Part shown: positions 16,192-25,184 of the stretch, one piece after another
Position numbering within the stretch: the first letter of the stretch is position 1
How the letters are laid out: each line of letters starts with the position of its first letter
Made by a program: the position numbers and the translations under genes
Notes under the pieces: model-generated
Told to the model about the DNA's origin: nothing
The model's database searches: none
The model's input: only the letters and a program-made list of their open reading frames with translations
DNA from: Candidatus Hydrogenedentota bacterium
GTDB lineage: Bacteria; UBA8481; J006
Length of the DNA: 44,528 nt
Assembly (NCBI GenBank): GCA_003697085.1
Contig: RFFU01000078.1
Location: 67,152-111,679, forward strand
Direction: 5' to 3'

Positions 16192-17417
16192 TCCCCGCCT
16201 TCCTCGTCGCCATCCTGACTCTCATCCTCTTCAGCGCCTTCTTCTCCGGCATCGAGACCGGGTTTCTCTCCGCCTCGCCCGGTCGTATGCGCACTCTTCA
16301 AGAAAAAGGCGATCCCCGTGCCGACATCGTTCTCCATTACCTTAATTTCCCTGACGAGTACATCGGAACCGTGCTCGTCGGAGTCAATCTTTGCAACGTC
16401 GCGATCTCCGTTCTCGTTACGTGGGGATTCCAAACCCTCTTCGGCGATCCCAAACGAGCGGTTCTCTTGACAATGACCACCGTCACCCCTGTGTTGCTCG
16501 TCTTCGCCGAGGTCCTGCCGAAATCGATCTTTCGAAGCCGCCCCAATTCCCTCTGCCTCGCCTTTGCGCGTCTCTTCCGGGCAACACACATCCTGCTGCT
16601 GCCTGTCAGCAGCACCGTCGTTCGGCTCAGCCGAGCTCTGCTCCCGCTCGCCGTCACCGAGGCAAAGCGGGATTATCTGGCCAGGCGCGCCGAAATTCAG
16701 GCGCTCGTCCGCGAAGGAGAACGGATCGGCGCCGTCGAGGACGACGAACTGGAGATGATCGAGTCGGTCTTCGAACTGTCGGAAACGACCGTGAAGGAGG
16801 TGATGGTTCCCCGCGTCTCGATGGCCGCCATCGCCGACGATGATTCGCTTGAGAATATCCGCAACTTTGTCGTGAACCGCCGTTTTACCCGGTATCCCGT
16901 CTACCACGAAACCCCCGATTCAATCCGCGGGATCCTTCACGTCCTGGATCTTCTGGAGGAACAAGAGATCTTTTCCCGTTTGATGCCTCCGATCTATCTC
17001 GCCGAAACGATGACCGTCGATGATGCACTCGAGTACCTCAGAAAAGCCGGTCATCCGATGGCCATCGTCGTCGATGAATACGGCGGGACGGCCGGGCTCG
17101 TCACGATCGAGGACCTTCTCGAGGAACTGGTGGGCGAGATCGAAGATGAATTCGACACCGTGGAAGAGAAGATCGTCGAACTGGACCGCGGACGCTGGCT
17201 CGTCCACGGCACCACCGACCTCGATGAACTCGTCGAGCGGATCGGAATCGCCATCCCTCTGGAAGAGTTCGAGTCGGAGACGGTGGGAGGCCTCGTCATG
17301 GAAAACCTCGGGCGCATTCCGAAGGTCGGAGAGACGATCTTCTTCGGGAAACATTATTTACGCGTCACAGCCTCCGACGAACGCCACGTCATCCGCGTCG
17401 AAATCGGCCTGCGGTGA
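16188..17417 (+). CDS. CNNM/CBS/CorC_HlyC transporter-like protein, full length
   Basis: A full-length hemolysin-C/CorC-family protein of 409 residues. The membrane CNNM domain shows FSGIETGFLSASPGRM and FAEVLPKSIFRS. CBS repeats run from VMVPRVSMAAIA to IVVDEYGGTAGLVTIEDLLEELVG. The C-terminal CorC_HlyC domain begins near residue 330 (WLVHGTTDLDEL) and ends HVIRVEIGLR. Its ATG overlaps the previous stop (ATGA), showing coupling with its shorter paralogue. Family members affect Mg, Co or Na efflux; the substrate here cannot be read. It is the last gene of the plus-strand run that begins at lysC. Confidence 0.9.
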   Translation: MIPAFLVAILTLILFSAFFSGIETGFLSASPGRMRTLQEKGDPRADIVLHYLNFPDEYIGTVLVGVNLCNVAISVLVTWGFQTLFGDPKRAVLLTMTTVTPVLLVFAEVLPKSIFRSRPNSLCLAFARLFRATHILLLPVSSTVVRLSRALLPLAVTEAKRDYLARRAEIQALVREGERIGAVEDDELEMIESVFELSETTVKEVMVPRVSMAAIADDDSLENIRNFVVNRRFTRYPVYHETPDSIRGILHVLDLLEEQEIFSRLMPPIYLAETMTVDDALEYLRKAGHPMAIVVDEYGGTAGLVTIEDLLEELVGEIEDEFDTVEEKIVELDRGRWLVHGTTDLDELVERIGIAIPLEEFESETVGGLVMENLGRIPKVGETIFFGKHYLRVTASDERHVIRVEIGLR

Positions 17418-17426
17418 CACCGCAGG
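17408..17426 (+). terminator. Palindrome over the CNNM stop codon
   Basis: CCTGCGGTG (17408-17416) and CACCGCAGG (17418-17426) form a perfect 9-base inverted repeat around the last base of the TGA stop. As RNA it would make a 7-bp stem with a 5-base loop. No T-tract follows, but a long gene-free stretch begins here, so it may end or stabilise the transcript. Confidence 0.4.
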
Positions 17427-17432
17427 TTATCC

Positions 17433-17540
17433 CTTCATCCTCCGTTTTCGTTCACCGTTCTTCGTTTTTCGCTACGGTATATGGAACGGCAGAAATCGAG
17501 GTTCAAACGTTAAACGGTGGATGAAAAACGGTGAACGAAA
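17433..17540. repeat. Spaced inverted repeat with heptamer periodicity
   Basis: TTTCGTTCACCGTT (17446-17459) recurs inverted at 17527-17540 with 67 bases between. Around both arms the sequence moves in 7-base steps (CGTT-type heptamers on the left, AAACGGT-type on the right). No gene is seen here. Confidence 0.6.
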
Positions 17541-17589
17541 TTTCCTTTTTCCTTTTGCCTTCTGCCTTTTGACTTTTGCCTTTTTCCTT
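17541..17589. repeat. Heptamer array (TTGCCTT-type)
   Basis: Seven consecutive 7-base units close to TTKCCTT: TTTCCTT twice, then TTGCCTT, CTGCCTT, TTGACTT, TTGCCTT, TTTCCTT. The period is exact with no slipped base. It translates in some frames as Lys/Arg/Gln-rich junk and is not a gene. Confidence 0.8.
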
Positions 17590-17702
17590 TCTTTTTCCAA
17601 ATCCTTCCGCCGCCCGTGCGGCCAAGATGGCCCCGCTCCCAGACTCCCCTCTTTTTCTCCTTCTCTCCGGGCCCTTGCGCTTGGCCTTCTCCTTGCCCTC
17701 CC

Positions 17703-17811
17703 TTTTTCCGTGTCATTCGGTGTGCTCCGTGGTCCCCCTTCTTCCGTGTTGTTCCGTGTCTTCCGTGGTTCACCTCTCTTCGGCGGCCGTCCGCGTCTTC
17801 CGCGGTCTCGG
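17703..17811. repeat. 36-nt tandem repeat, three units
   Basis: Units start at 17703, 17739 and about 17775. The first two align over 36 bases with a shared core TTCCGTG...CCGTGG, and the third is degenerate and one base longer. On the minus strand the core reads ACCACGGA...ACACGGAA. This resembles the ACCACGGAGGACACGGA-type dispersed repeat common between genes of many environmental bacteria; that identification is from memory. Confidence 0.7.
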
Positions 17812-17944
17812 CAATTGGAATGGGGTTCCGGAAAAATATTTGCGATCGCTTCCTTCCCCGGTTTTAATTAACGTTGTGGAAACGGCCTGCTCGGCGTTTT
17901 GTCCGGCCGGCGGAATCTTCGCCGTCTCCCGACGAGGAACCAAA

Positions 17945-18325
17945 ATGTACGAACGCAGACTCTTCACCTTCGAGGAAGCCAATCGCTTGGTCGAACCGAT
18001 CAGCCTTCTTACGGCACGGGCGCGCGAGGAAATGGAACACATCTGGGAAAGCCTCAACCTCGATGTCACCGAGCGCGAACTTTCCGAAGGCTATCAGCGA
18101 ATCAATGCCGCTAAACGACGCTGGTATGCGCGAATCCGCGAGCATGGGGCCGTGCCCCGTCGGCTCTGGGAAGTTGATTTCGAGACGGAATACGGCCTTG
18201 CGTTTTCCTGGCGCTTCGGGGAAAAGGAAATCCGTTATTGCCACTCCCTCCACGACTTCGGCCCCTTTCCGTTCCGCATTCCCATTCCGGCGCGACTCCT
18301 TGCCGGTAATCTCGGCGAGGTGTGA
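17945..18325 (+). CDS. DUF2203 family protein
   Basis: A cytoplasmic protein of 126 residues and unknown function. It opens RRLFTFEEANRLVEPISLL, the usual start of DUF2203 proteins (a Leu-rich helix after FTxEEAN). It ends with a strand-like region in which WRFGEKEIRYCHSLHDFG matches the family's CWRLGE...FWH core. An upstream extension of the same frame to 17576 is entirely the repeat-derived region and is not credible, so ATG 17945 is chosen even though its ribosome site is poor. The next gene starts in its stop codon (GTGA). Confidence 0.82.
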   Translation: MYERRLFTFEEANRLVEPISLLTARAREEMEHIWESLNLDVTERELSEGYQRINAAKRRWYARIREHGAVPRRLWEVDFETEYGLAFSWRFGEKEIRYCHSLHDFGPFPFRIPIPARLLAGNLGEV

Positions 18326-19989
18326 GGGCCGAGACGTACTCCGACGAAGGATCGTCCCCGCCGCCGCGAACATCCGCGATTTCCGGAACAATTCTCTTCT
18401 TCGCCGTCATCGCGCTGGTTCTCTATGCCTACCTTCCTTCTCTCCGGCACATTCCCCGCGCCGACCAAATCTACTACTTCTGCGAGGCTTCCCGCTTCAC
18501 CAATCCTCTTCATCCTGACATCCTCTCTCTCTCACTTGGTACACTCTCCTTCAATCGAACGAGAATTTTCGCGCCCGGGGATTATCTCCTCTTCCGCCCC
18601 CTCTTCTTTCTCTTCCTGGCGTTGGAATACACATTTTTCCGCGGAAACGCATTTCCGTACCAACTCACCGGCCTTCTTCTTCATCTCATTCTTCTCTGGC
18701 GCTTCGCCGTTTTGCTCCGCCGCCTCTTTCCGGACCCGCTCCATGGCGTTTTCGTCATCTTCTTCTCGGTTCTTTCCGTATCCGCGGAGGCCGTCATCTG
18801 GCAGCACGTCAACGGATATATCCTCTTCGAGATTCTTCTCCTTCTCTTCTTCGACCGTTTCTTCCTCTGGCTTCGAACCGCCCGCCTCTGGTATCTTCGC
18901 GTCGCCACCGCCTGGCTGATCCTGGCCGGATTCACTTACGAACTTGGAGTCGTCGTCGCGGCGTTGGGATTCGCGCTCTCCTTCTCCCTCCCGTGTCCTC
19001 GAGATGGTGCCGCCGCGAGAAGACACTTTTCCTTCGCCTTTTTCCTGCTTGCCGGACTCAATCTTCTCGATCTCATCGTCCGCTGGCCGCATATTCCGAT
19101 GGCTCCTTCCGGTTTTCAAACGCTCCCTTCATCGTTTTCCAAGATTCTCCTACCGTTCCTCTTCCTTCCCGGCTACTGGATTCGCGCGGCCTTGCTTCCC
19201 GCGACGAATTATCGCTTTCTCACGCTTCCTCGACTGACAATCCTCCCGCGGCACGTTGTCGGCTCTTCGACGTCGTCTTTTCTTTCCGCGGCGTTTCTGG
19301 CGCTTGCTCTCTTTGCTCTCATCCTCCTTGCGCTTCGAGAGGTTCTCCTTTCGCGAAACAAAACTTCCCGAGCAGATCGTTCTTTTCTCTCCTTCGCTGG
19401 TTGCTTTCTCTTTCTCCTAAATGGCGCCTATCTGCTTCTCATCTCCGCAGGAAGAATCCTGCCTCGGGAAATCACCTACGTCTTCTGGAATCCCAATTGG
19501 AGCTCCCCCTTCTGGCTCTATCTCCTTCTCTTCCTGGCGGTTGTTATGAACCTGGCCCGGGTGGGTTTGGCGCGCACCTTCCCTCCCGAGCGCCGCGCTC
19601 TGGCCGCGGTCCTTTTCACTCTCTTCCTCTTGCTCACCGCCGACAACGCCGCTCTCACCCGCCAAATCAATCTCCGTTACGCGGATGAAATGGCTCCGCA
19701 ACGAAGGTTTCTCGCGGCGCTCTCCCGTTTCGTCGAACGTCACCGGAACGAACCGGATTTCTCCTTCGCCTGGACGCGCATTCCGCGCATGGATTCGACG
19801 GGATACACACCGAACGTTGTTCGACCGGACGGGAGTTACGCGCCGCAGCCCCTCTTCTACGCCCAATCTCTTTATGGTTCCCTGATCTCCACCGACCCGA
19901 AATACCGCGTCCGCTACGATCCAAAGAAAGGGGAAATCGACGAAGAGGTCGTCGTCAACGAGACCTCTCTTCCACCGGCACGACCGTGA
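18322..19989 (+). CDS. Polytopic membrane protein, possibly GT-C type glycosyltransferase
   Basis: Inner-membrane protein of 555 residues with roughly ten to twelve hydrophobic helices from residue 20 to 440 and a soluble C-terminal tail of about 100 residues. Near the start, ADQIYYFCEASRF sits in the first external loop, where GT-C enzymes place acidic catalytic residues, but I see no decisive motif. GTG 18322 overlaps the DUF2203 stop, so the two are co-translated. Its last 35 bases overlap tail-to-tail with the minus-strand lipoprotein gene. The function is unproven; a role in surface glycan assembly is inferred from topology and neighbours only. Confidence 0.75.
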   Translation: MRAETYSDEGSSPPPRTSAISGTILFFAVIALVLYAYLPSLRHIPRADQIYYFCEASRFTNPLHPDILSLSLGTLSFNRTRIFAPGDYLLFRPLFFLFLALEYTFFRGNAFPYQLTGLLLHLILLWRFAVLLRRLFPDPLHGVFVIFFSVLSVSAEAVIWQHVNGYILFEILLLLFFDRFFLWLRTARLWYLRVATAWLILAGFTYELGVVVAALGFALSFSLPCPRDGAAARRHFSFAFFLLAGLNLLDLIVRWPHIPMAPSGFQTLPSSFSKILLPFLFLPGYWIRAALLPATNYRFLTLPRLTILPRHVVGSSTSSFLSAAFLALALFALILLALREVLLSRNKTSRADRSFLSFAGCFLFLLNGAYLLLISAGRILPREITYVFWNPNWSSPFWLYLLLFLAVVMNLARVGLARTFPPERRALAAVLFTLFLLLTADNAALTRQINLRYADEMAPQRRFLAALSRFVERHRNEPDFSFAWTRIPRMDSTGYTPNVVRPDGSYAPQPLFYAQSLYGSLISTDPKYRVRYDPKKGEIDEEVVVNETSLPPARP

Positions 19990-20938
19990 CGCGGACCGAG
20001 TTGCGCGCTCGCCCTCCGGCTCCCTCCGCCTCGATGGAGAACGACCGTGTTTTCTTCGGCGTCAGAAGCATCGTTCCGTAGGAGGACAGCGTCTTTCCTT
20101 CGAACGTCACCGTGTCCGCTCCACTCGTACGCCACTGCAACAACACCGCCTCACCCGGCCGGATTTCACGCGGGCGGAGTCTCAAGAGGATCTTCGGAGG
20201 AGAAGGCCGCGGCGGGACGGGGCGCGGTGGAAGGACCGAGAGAACAAGCGTTCGCGAGGTAATGAAATCCGCCGACTGGCAACTTAATTCGTAAGCCGCG
20301 TCCGCAACGGGATGAACGACTGTTTCGCCCTCCGGAGAAACGCCCAGGCCGTTGAGGTGTACGGTCGATTTTCCGGGAACACGCCAGCGCAAAACAGCCG
20401 TCTCCCCGCGCGCAATGCGCTCCGGAGCGACCGAAAAGAATATCTCCCGTTCCTCTTCAGGGGCGGGAACCGACTCGAGGAATTCCCGGCTCTTCGCGAG
20501 ATAACGGTCAACCAGTCGCAGAAGAGGGGAATCGGTTTCGAGCTCGTAGGAGACGAGATGAAGGGCGACGGCGGCGCGCCGGGCCGGTATCACCTGCTCC
20601 CAATCCTTCCGCAGAAACGCCTTCAAAAGCCGCTCCCGGGATTCTTCATATTCTCGATAACGTCTCGGATAGCGCCGTTCCACCCCTCGGGAAAGCATTC
20701 GCGGAAGAATCAATTTTTCGGACCGCCCGACCGTTGCAATCCATTCCGCACCGCGTTGATGGCCTTCCTTTTCGAGATCGTGAACCGCCTTTTTGGTGAA
20801 TGCATCTTGAATCACCCTTCCGGAATTCCGCGTTTCGCGGCAAGAGAAGAGGGGTACGAGAAGGCACAGAACGAGGAGAACTCCGGTTCTTCGAAGACGA
20901 GTGCTTCTCCAACGGAGCCTCAACCGACGTAAAATCAT
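19955..20938 (-). CDS. Lipoprotein with two Ig-like domains
   Basis: Predicted lipoprotein of 327 residues. Arg-rich N-terminal residues precede a hydrophobic stretch and the lipobox LVPLFSC, with the lipidated cysteine near residue 33. A helical region follows to about 160. Two related domains come next: [19 protein letters not shown] (about 168-225) and [18 protein letters not shown] (about 235-300). Both have the P..I..GE...L.W pattern of bacterial Ig-like folds. A Pro-rich linker separates them. ATG 20938 overlaps the glgB stop (ATGA). A lipoprotein translationally coupled to a cytoplasmic branching enzyme is unexpected. Its function is unknown. Confidence 0.8.
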   Translation of the reverse strand: MILRRLRLRWRSTRLRRTGVLLVLCLLVPLFSCRETRNSGRVIQDAFTKKAVHDLEKEGHQRGAEWIATVGRSEKLILPRMLSRGVERRYPRRYREYEESRERLLKAFLRKDWEQVIPARRAAVALHLVSYELETDSPLLRLVDRYLAKSREFLESVPAPEEEREIFFSVAPERIARGETAVLRWRVPGKSTVHLNGLGVSPEGETVVHPVADAAYELSCQSADFITSRTLVLSVLPPRPVPPRPSPPKILLRLRPREIRPGEAVLLQWRTSGADTVTFEGKTLSSYGTMLLTPKKTRSFSIEAEGAGGRARNSVRVTVVPVEERSR

Positions 20939-23289
20939 CGCGTATCCCGCGGAACCTCGAGCCAAAGGGTTGCCAAGGGGGGCAGAGTCAATGTCGCCGA
21001 ACAGGGAAGTCCGTGGGACGGTGATTCCACGGCTTGGATGCCTCCTCCGTTCCCGACGTTGCTTCCGCCGTAGTACAAAGAATCGGTATTGAGAATTTCA
21101 CGATAGAATCCCTTCCGCGGAAGCCCGATCCGGTAATGGTGTCTCACGACCGGGGAAAAATTTCCGATCACGACCATTTCCCGTCCTGTGGACGGCGAAA
21201 TTCTTCGAAAGGCGATCGTGTTCGTGTCCGCGCCGTGGGTATCGATCCATTGAAATCCGGCCGGATCATTGTCCCGCTCCCAAAGTTCCGGCGACGCCAG
21301 ATAATGCCGATTGAGATCCCGAACGAGGTTGAAGACGCCCCGGTGCGGCGCCCAGTCCAGCAGGCTCCAATCCAGCGCTTGGTAATACCGCCACTCCCTC
21401 CTTTGCGCAAACTCGTTCCCCATAAAAAGCAACTTCTTCCCCGGATGACTCCACATGTACGCATAAAGCGCTCTCAAATTCGCAAATTTCTGCCACTCGT
21501 CGCCCGGCATCTTGCCCAAAAGCGACCCCTTTCCGTGGACGACCTCGTCGTGGGAGAACGGGAGGATGAAATTCTCGTTCCAAGCATAGACCAACCCGAA
21601 GGTAAGGTTGTCATGGTGATAACGCCTGAAGATCGGATCGAGGTGAAAGTAATGGAGAGTGTCGTGCATCCATCCCATATTCCATTTGAAGGTAAACCCG
21701 AGTCCCCCCAAATAGGTCGGGCGGCTCACACCCGGCCATGCCGTCGATTCCTCCGCGATCATCATCGCGCCGGGAAACCGTTCGTGCGCGATCTCATTGA
21801 GGCGTTTGAGGAATTCGACGGCATCGAGGTTCTCTCGTCCCCCGTACCGGTTCGGTACCCACTCACCGGGTTTTCTCGAATAGTCGAGGTAGAGCATCGA
21901 GGCGACGGCATCGATTCGCAAACCGTCCGCGTGAAACTCCTTGAGCCAATAGAGCGCATTGGCGAAGAGAAAATTTTGAACCTCCTTCCGCCCATAATTG
22001 AATATGAATGTATTCCAGTCCGGATGCTCGCCTTGCCGCGGATCGAGGTGTTCATAAAGCGCCGTGCCGTCGAAGCGACCGAGCGCAAAGCCGTCCTTCG
22101 GAAAATGAGCCGGCACCCAATCCAGAATCACTCCGATCCCGCGCGAATGAAGATGATCGATGAAAAAGCGGAAATCGTCCGGGTCCCCATACCGGCTCGT
22201 CGGAGCGAAATAGCCGGTGACCTGATAGCCCCACGATCCGTCGAACGGGTACTCCATCACCGGCAGCAGTTCGACGTGGGTGAAACCGAGATGGGAGAGG
22301 TAATCGCCCAACTCCGGCGCCAGTTCCCGGTAACTCAGCGGACGGCCGCCTTCTTCCTCACGTCGCCGCCAGGAACCGAGATGCATCTCGTAAATCGTCA
22401 TCGGCGTTCCCAACGGGTCCCGCTTTCGTCTCGCCGCCATCCAGTCGTCGTCGGTGAATCGATACCGCGAATGAAAAACGCATGAAGCACGCTTCGGAGG
22501 ATGTTCGGCGTATCGCGCATAGGGGTCCGCCTTCTGAAACACATCCCCCTCCCGCGTCCGAATTTCGTATTTGTAAAGCACGCCGGGTTTCAAATCCGGA
22601 ATAAAAATTTCCCGAATACCCGAGGCCCCCAACGGCCGCATTACGTGGTAACGAGCGTCCCAGTCGTTCCACTCGCCCACCACGCTCACCCCGGCCGCGT
22701 TCGGTGCCCAAACGGCGAAAGACACTCCTCGCACGTTATCGACACGGCGGTAATGCGCTCCCAACTTCTCGTAGATCCGCTCATGCCTTCCTTCCGCGAG
22801 AAAATAGAGATCGAGTTCCCCTACTGTCGGAAGAAAGGCATAGGGATCGCGGATCGAAAAGCGCGTTCCGTCCGCGCGCTCGATCTCGAGACGGTACCGA
22901 AAGAGTGTTTTCCGGCGCGGCAAGGCCGCCTCGAAAAAGCCCCACTCATGGCATTTCAACATCGGAACACGCCGTACCCGCGACTTCTCCTCGATCAGCA
23001 ACTTCATCGAGACGGCATCCGGCCGATAGGCGCGTACGATGACCCCGGCCGAGGTGGGGTGGATGCCGAGAACGGAATGAGGATCGGGGTGGTTGAGCGA
23101 AAGAATCCGCCCGATTTCGTGCACCGACACGGTGGCTTCGACAAGGAGGCGCAGAGGTGGCCGCCGCCGAAGACGCCGCTTTTTTCCGGCCTTCCGCGCG
23201 GTCCTGGATCCGACGTAAACCCGCGTCGTCCGCCGCAGCGGTCGCTGCGGATCATTCCTCCCCCGCCGCGCCTTTCCCTCTCTCTTCAC
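20935..23289 (-). CDS. glgB: 1,4-alpha-glucan branching enzyme
   Basis: Makes alpha-1,6 branches in glycogen. The frame gives 784 residues. The first 55 are a basic extension, then the usual [19 protein letters not shown] start of the N-terminal modules, a CBM48 ([22 protein letters not shown] split near 195) and the GH13 barrel. Catalytic Asp is in [12 protein letters not shown] (near 458), Glu in [11 protein letters not shown] (near 511) and the third acid in [12 protein letters not shown] (near 581). The GTG at 23289 overlaps the treZ stop (GTGA). The true start may be further in, because the extension is unlike other GlgB proteins. It lies directly downstream of treY-treZ. Confidence 0.93.
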   Translation of the reverse strand: MKREGKARRGRNDPQRPLRRTTRVYVGSRTARKAGKKRRLRRRPPLRLLVEATVSVHEIGRILSLNHPDPHSVLGIHPTSAGVIVRAYRPDAVSMKLLIEEKSRVRRVPMLKCHEWGFFEAALPRRKTLFRYRLEIERADGTRFSIRDPYAFLPTVGELDLYFLAEGRHERIYEKLGAHYRRVDNVRGVSFAVWAPNAAGVSVVGEWNDWDARYHVMRPLGASGIREIFIPDLKPGVLYKYEIRTREGDVFQKADPYARYAEHPPKRASCVFHSRYRFTDDDWMAARRKRDPLGTPMTIYEMHLGSWRRREEEGGRPLSYRELAPELGDYLSHLGFTHVELLPVMEYPFDGSWGYQVTGYFAPTSRYGDPDDFRFFIDHLHSRGIGVILDWVPAHFPKDGFALGRFDGTALYEHLDPRQGEHPDWNTFIFNYGRKEVQNFLFANALYWLKEFHADGLRIDAVASMLYLDYSRKPGEWVPNRYGGRENLDAVEFLKRLNEIAHERFPGAMMIAEESTAWPGVSRPTYLGGLGFTFKWNMGWMHDTLHYFHLDPIFRRYHHDNLTFGLVYAWNENFILPFSHDEVVHGKGSLLGKMPGDEWQKFANLRALYAYMWSHPGKKLLFMGNEFAQRREWRYYQALDWSLLDWAPHRGVFNLVRDLNRHYLASPELWERDNDPAGFQWIDTHGADTNTIAFRRISPSTGREMVVIGNFSPVVRHHYRIGLPRKGFYREILNTDSLYYGGSNVGNGGGIQAVESPSHGLPCSATLTLPPLATLWLEVPRDTR

Positions 23290-25184
23290 GCGATCTCTCC
23301 TTCGCCGGAATTCCGCTGTATATAGATAACCGCCGTCCGCGGTGCAAGCGAAACTTCCTTCTCACGCTCCGCCGTCTCTGGAAATCGGATTCGGAACGGC
23401 CCCTCGGGAATCCACCCGCTTCCCCCGTAACGTTCTTCCTCCGAACAGAGCACCGGCTCCCACCGCCCCGGCAATCGGGGCCACGGTAGGATCCCTTCCT
23501 TCTCCGAAAAATTGGCGGCGGTCACGGCAAACCCCGTTTCTCGATCCCCCAACAGAACCAAGCACCACGATTCATCCTCATCTCCGATCACCGTACATCT
23601 CCGCCGGTCGCAGGAAGCCAAGACCGGAATCCGCCGGCGCAACCGCAACAGGTCGCGCACGAGATTCCGGTGATGCGCGCCGGGGGGACGCAACGACGCG
23701 GAACGATCCAAGCGACAGAGAGCAAACGTCTCCGGATCGCTTGGATCCGGAGGGGCCTCCCGAAAGAGTCCGGCGTATTCTCTCGCCCGACCGATTCGAA
23801 TCCTCTCGAGAAGCGCCGCGTCCGGATAATCGACGAAATAATGAAACGGCGCCCGCTCCCCATACTCCTGCCCCATAAAAAGCATTGGAAGGTACGGCGC
23901 CGTCAGTAAGATCACCGTGGAGCAACGAAGAAGCGCCGGCTCCAGCAACTCCACCTCCCGCCTCCCCCCCGATGCGTTCGCCACTTGATCATGATTCTGT
24001 GTGAAGATCACGAAACGCTTCCCCGAACAATCACCGGGAGACCGACCGTGCCGTCGCCCTCGATACCTGGAATACTGCCCCGTAAAGACATACCCCTCCG
24101 AAAGCGCCTGCGCCAGTTCCTGCAACGACCCGAAATCCTGGAAGTACCCGGAACGATCTCCCGTCAGGTAGGTCCTCAGCGAATGGTGGAAATCGTCGTT
24201 CCACTGTGCATCCAGACCGTACCCTCCCTTGGAAGAAGGGCGTATCACGCGGGGATCGTTCCGGTCCGACTCAGCGATCAAATACGCCTTTCTCCCCAGT
24301 CGGTCCGCCTCCGAATGAAAGCGTTCCGCCAATTCCTCGAGAAACGGATACGCACTCCGGTCGAAGATCGCGTGGACGGCGTCGAGCCGAAGAGCGTCCA
24401 CGTGATAATCGCGCAACCACATCAGCGCATTCTCGATGAAGTACGCCCTGACCGCGTCTGAACCGGGGCCGTCGAAATTAATCGCGTGCCCCCAGGGCGT
24501 ACGATAGCGATCCGTAAAGTAGGGGGCACAGAGCGGAAGAACATTTCCCATCGGGCCCAGATGGTTGTAAACGACGTCGAGGACGAGGCAGAGACCGTGA
24601 GCGTGACAGGCGTCCGCCAGCGCCGCAAATCCACGCGGTCCGCCGTAGGAAGCCTGCACCGCATAGGGAAACACCCCGTCGTAACCCCAATTCCTCTCTC
24701 CCGGAAACGCCGCGATCGGCATCACTTCGACGGCCGTCACGCCAATGTCCGCCAGCGACGGCAGAGCCTCGATGATCCCCTCGAATCTTCCGGAAGGCGA
24801 AAAGAGCCCGGTGTGAACCTCGTAGAAGACGTATTCCTCCAGCGGTCGTCCGCTCCATTCCCCGTCCGTCCACGAAAAATTTTCCGGGGCTACGACCTCC
24901 GAATCCCCCTCCACACCCTCCGGTTGAAACCGCGAAGCAGGATCGGGCAGGAGGATCTTCTCGTCGCCGAGAAACTTGTAACGAAACCCCTCTTCCACCC
25001 CGGAAAGCGTAACTCCGTGCCAGCCGTCCCCGAGCGGTTCGAGCGGAATCGGAGATCTCTGCTTCAGAGCCGGCACGAGGCTGACCGAAGAGAAGGAGGG
25101 CGCCCAAATTTGAAACCGCGTTCCTTCTCCAACCCGCACCGCGCCGTGCAACGGAAGCGGAGGTGTATCGAACGGCTCGTTCAT
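23286..25184 (-). CDS. treZ: Malto-oligosyltrehalose trehalohydrolase
   Basis: Releases free trehalose from maltooligosyl-trehalose (EC 3.2.1.141). The 632 residues comprise an N-terminal beta domain ([15 protein letters not shown]) and a GH13 barrel: [30 protein letters not shown] with the nucleophile near 266, [14 protein letters not shown] with the acid/base near 304, and [12 protein letters not shown] near 400. The LRLDAVHAI plus AESDRNDPR combination is typical of TreZ rather than GlgB or GlgX. ATG 25184 overlaps the treY stop (ATGA); a GTG 15 bases upstream is possible. Confidence 0.93.
   Translation of the reverse strand: MNEPFDTPPLPLHGAVRVGEGTRFQIWAPSFSSVSLVPALKQRSPIPLEPLGDGWHGVTLSGVEEGFRYKFLGDEKILLPDPASRFQPEGVEGDSEVVAPENFSWTDGEWSGRPLEEYVFYEVHTGLFSPSGRFEGIIEALPSLADIGVTAVEVMPIAAFPGERNWGYDGVFPYAVQASYGGPRGFAALADACHAHGLCLVLDVVYNHLGPMGNVLPLCAPYFTDRYRTPWGHAINFDGPGSDAVRAYFIENALMWLRDYHVDALRLDAVHAIFDRSAYPFLEELAERFHSEADRLGRKAYLIAESDRNDPRVIRPSSKGGYGLDAQWNDDFHHSLRTYLTGDRSGYFQDFGSLQELAQALSEGYVFTGQYSRYRGRRHGRSPGDCSGKRFVIFTQNHDQVANASGGRREVELLEPALLRCSTVILLTAPYLPMLFMGQEYGERAPFHYFVDYPDAALLERIRIGRAREYAGLFREAPPDPSDPETFALCRLDRSASLRPPGAHHRNLVRDLLRLRRRIPVLASCDRRRCTVIGDEDESWCLVLLGDRETGFAVTAANFSEKEGILPWPRLPGRWEPVLCSEEERYGGSGWIPEGPFRIRFPETAEREKEVSLAPRTAVIYIQRNSGEGEIA

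Noticed and set aside
17510-17773. An 87-codon minus-strand frame rich in Arg, Lys, Gly and His
   Set aside because: It is the translation of the 36-nt and heptamer repeats. Repeat-born frames like this are often deposited as hypothetical proteins, and there is no ribosome site.
17576-17944. A 123-codon N-terminal extension of the DUF2203 protein
   Set aside because: It reads through the repeat island and is low complexity. The family similarity begins exactly at the ATG at 17945.
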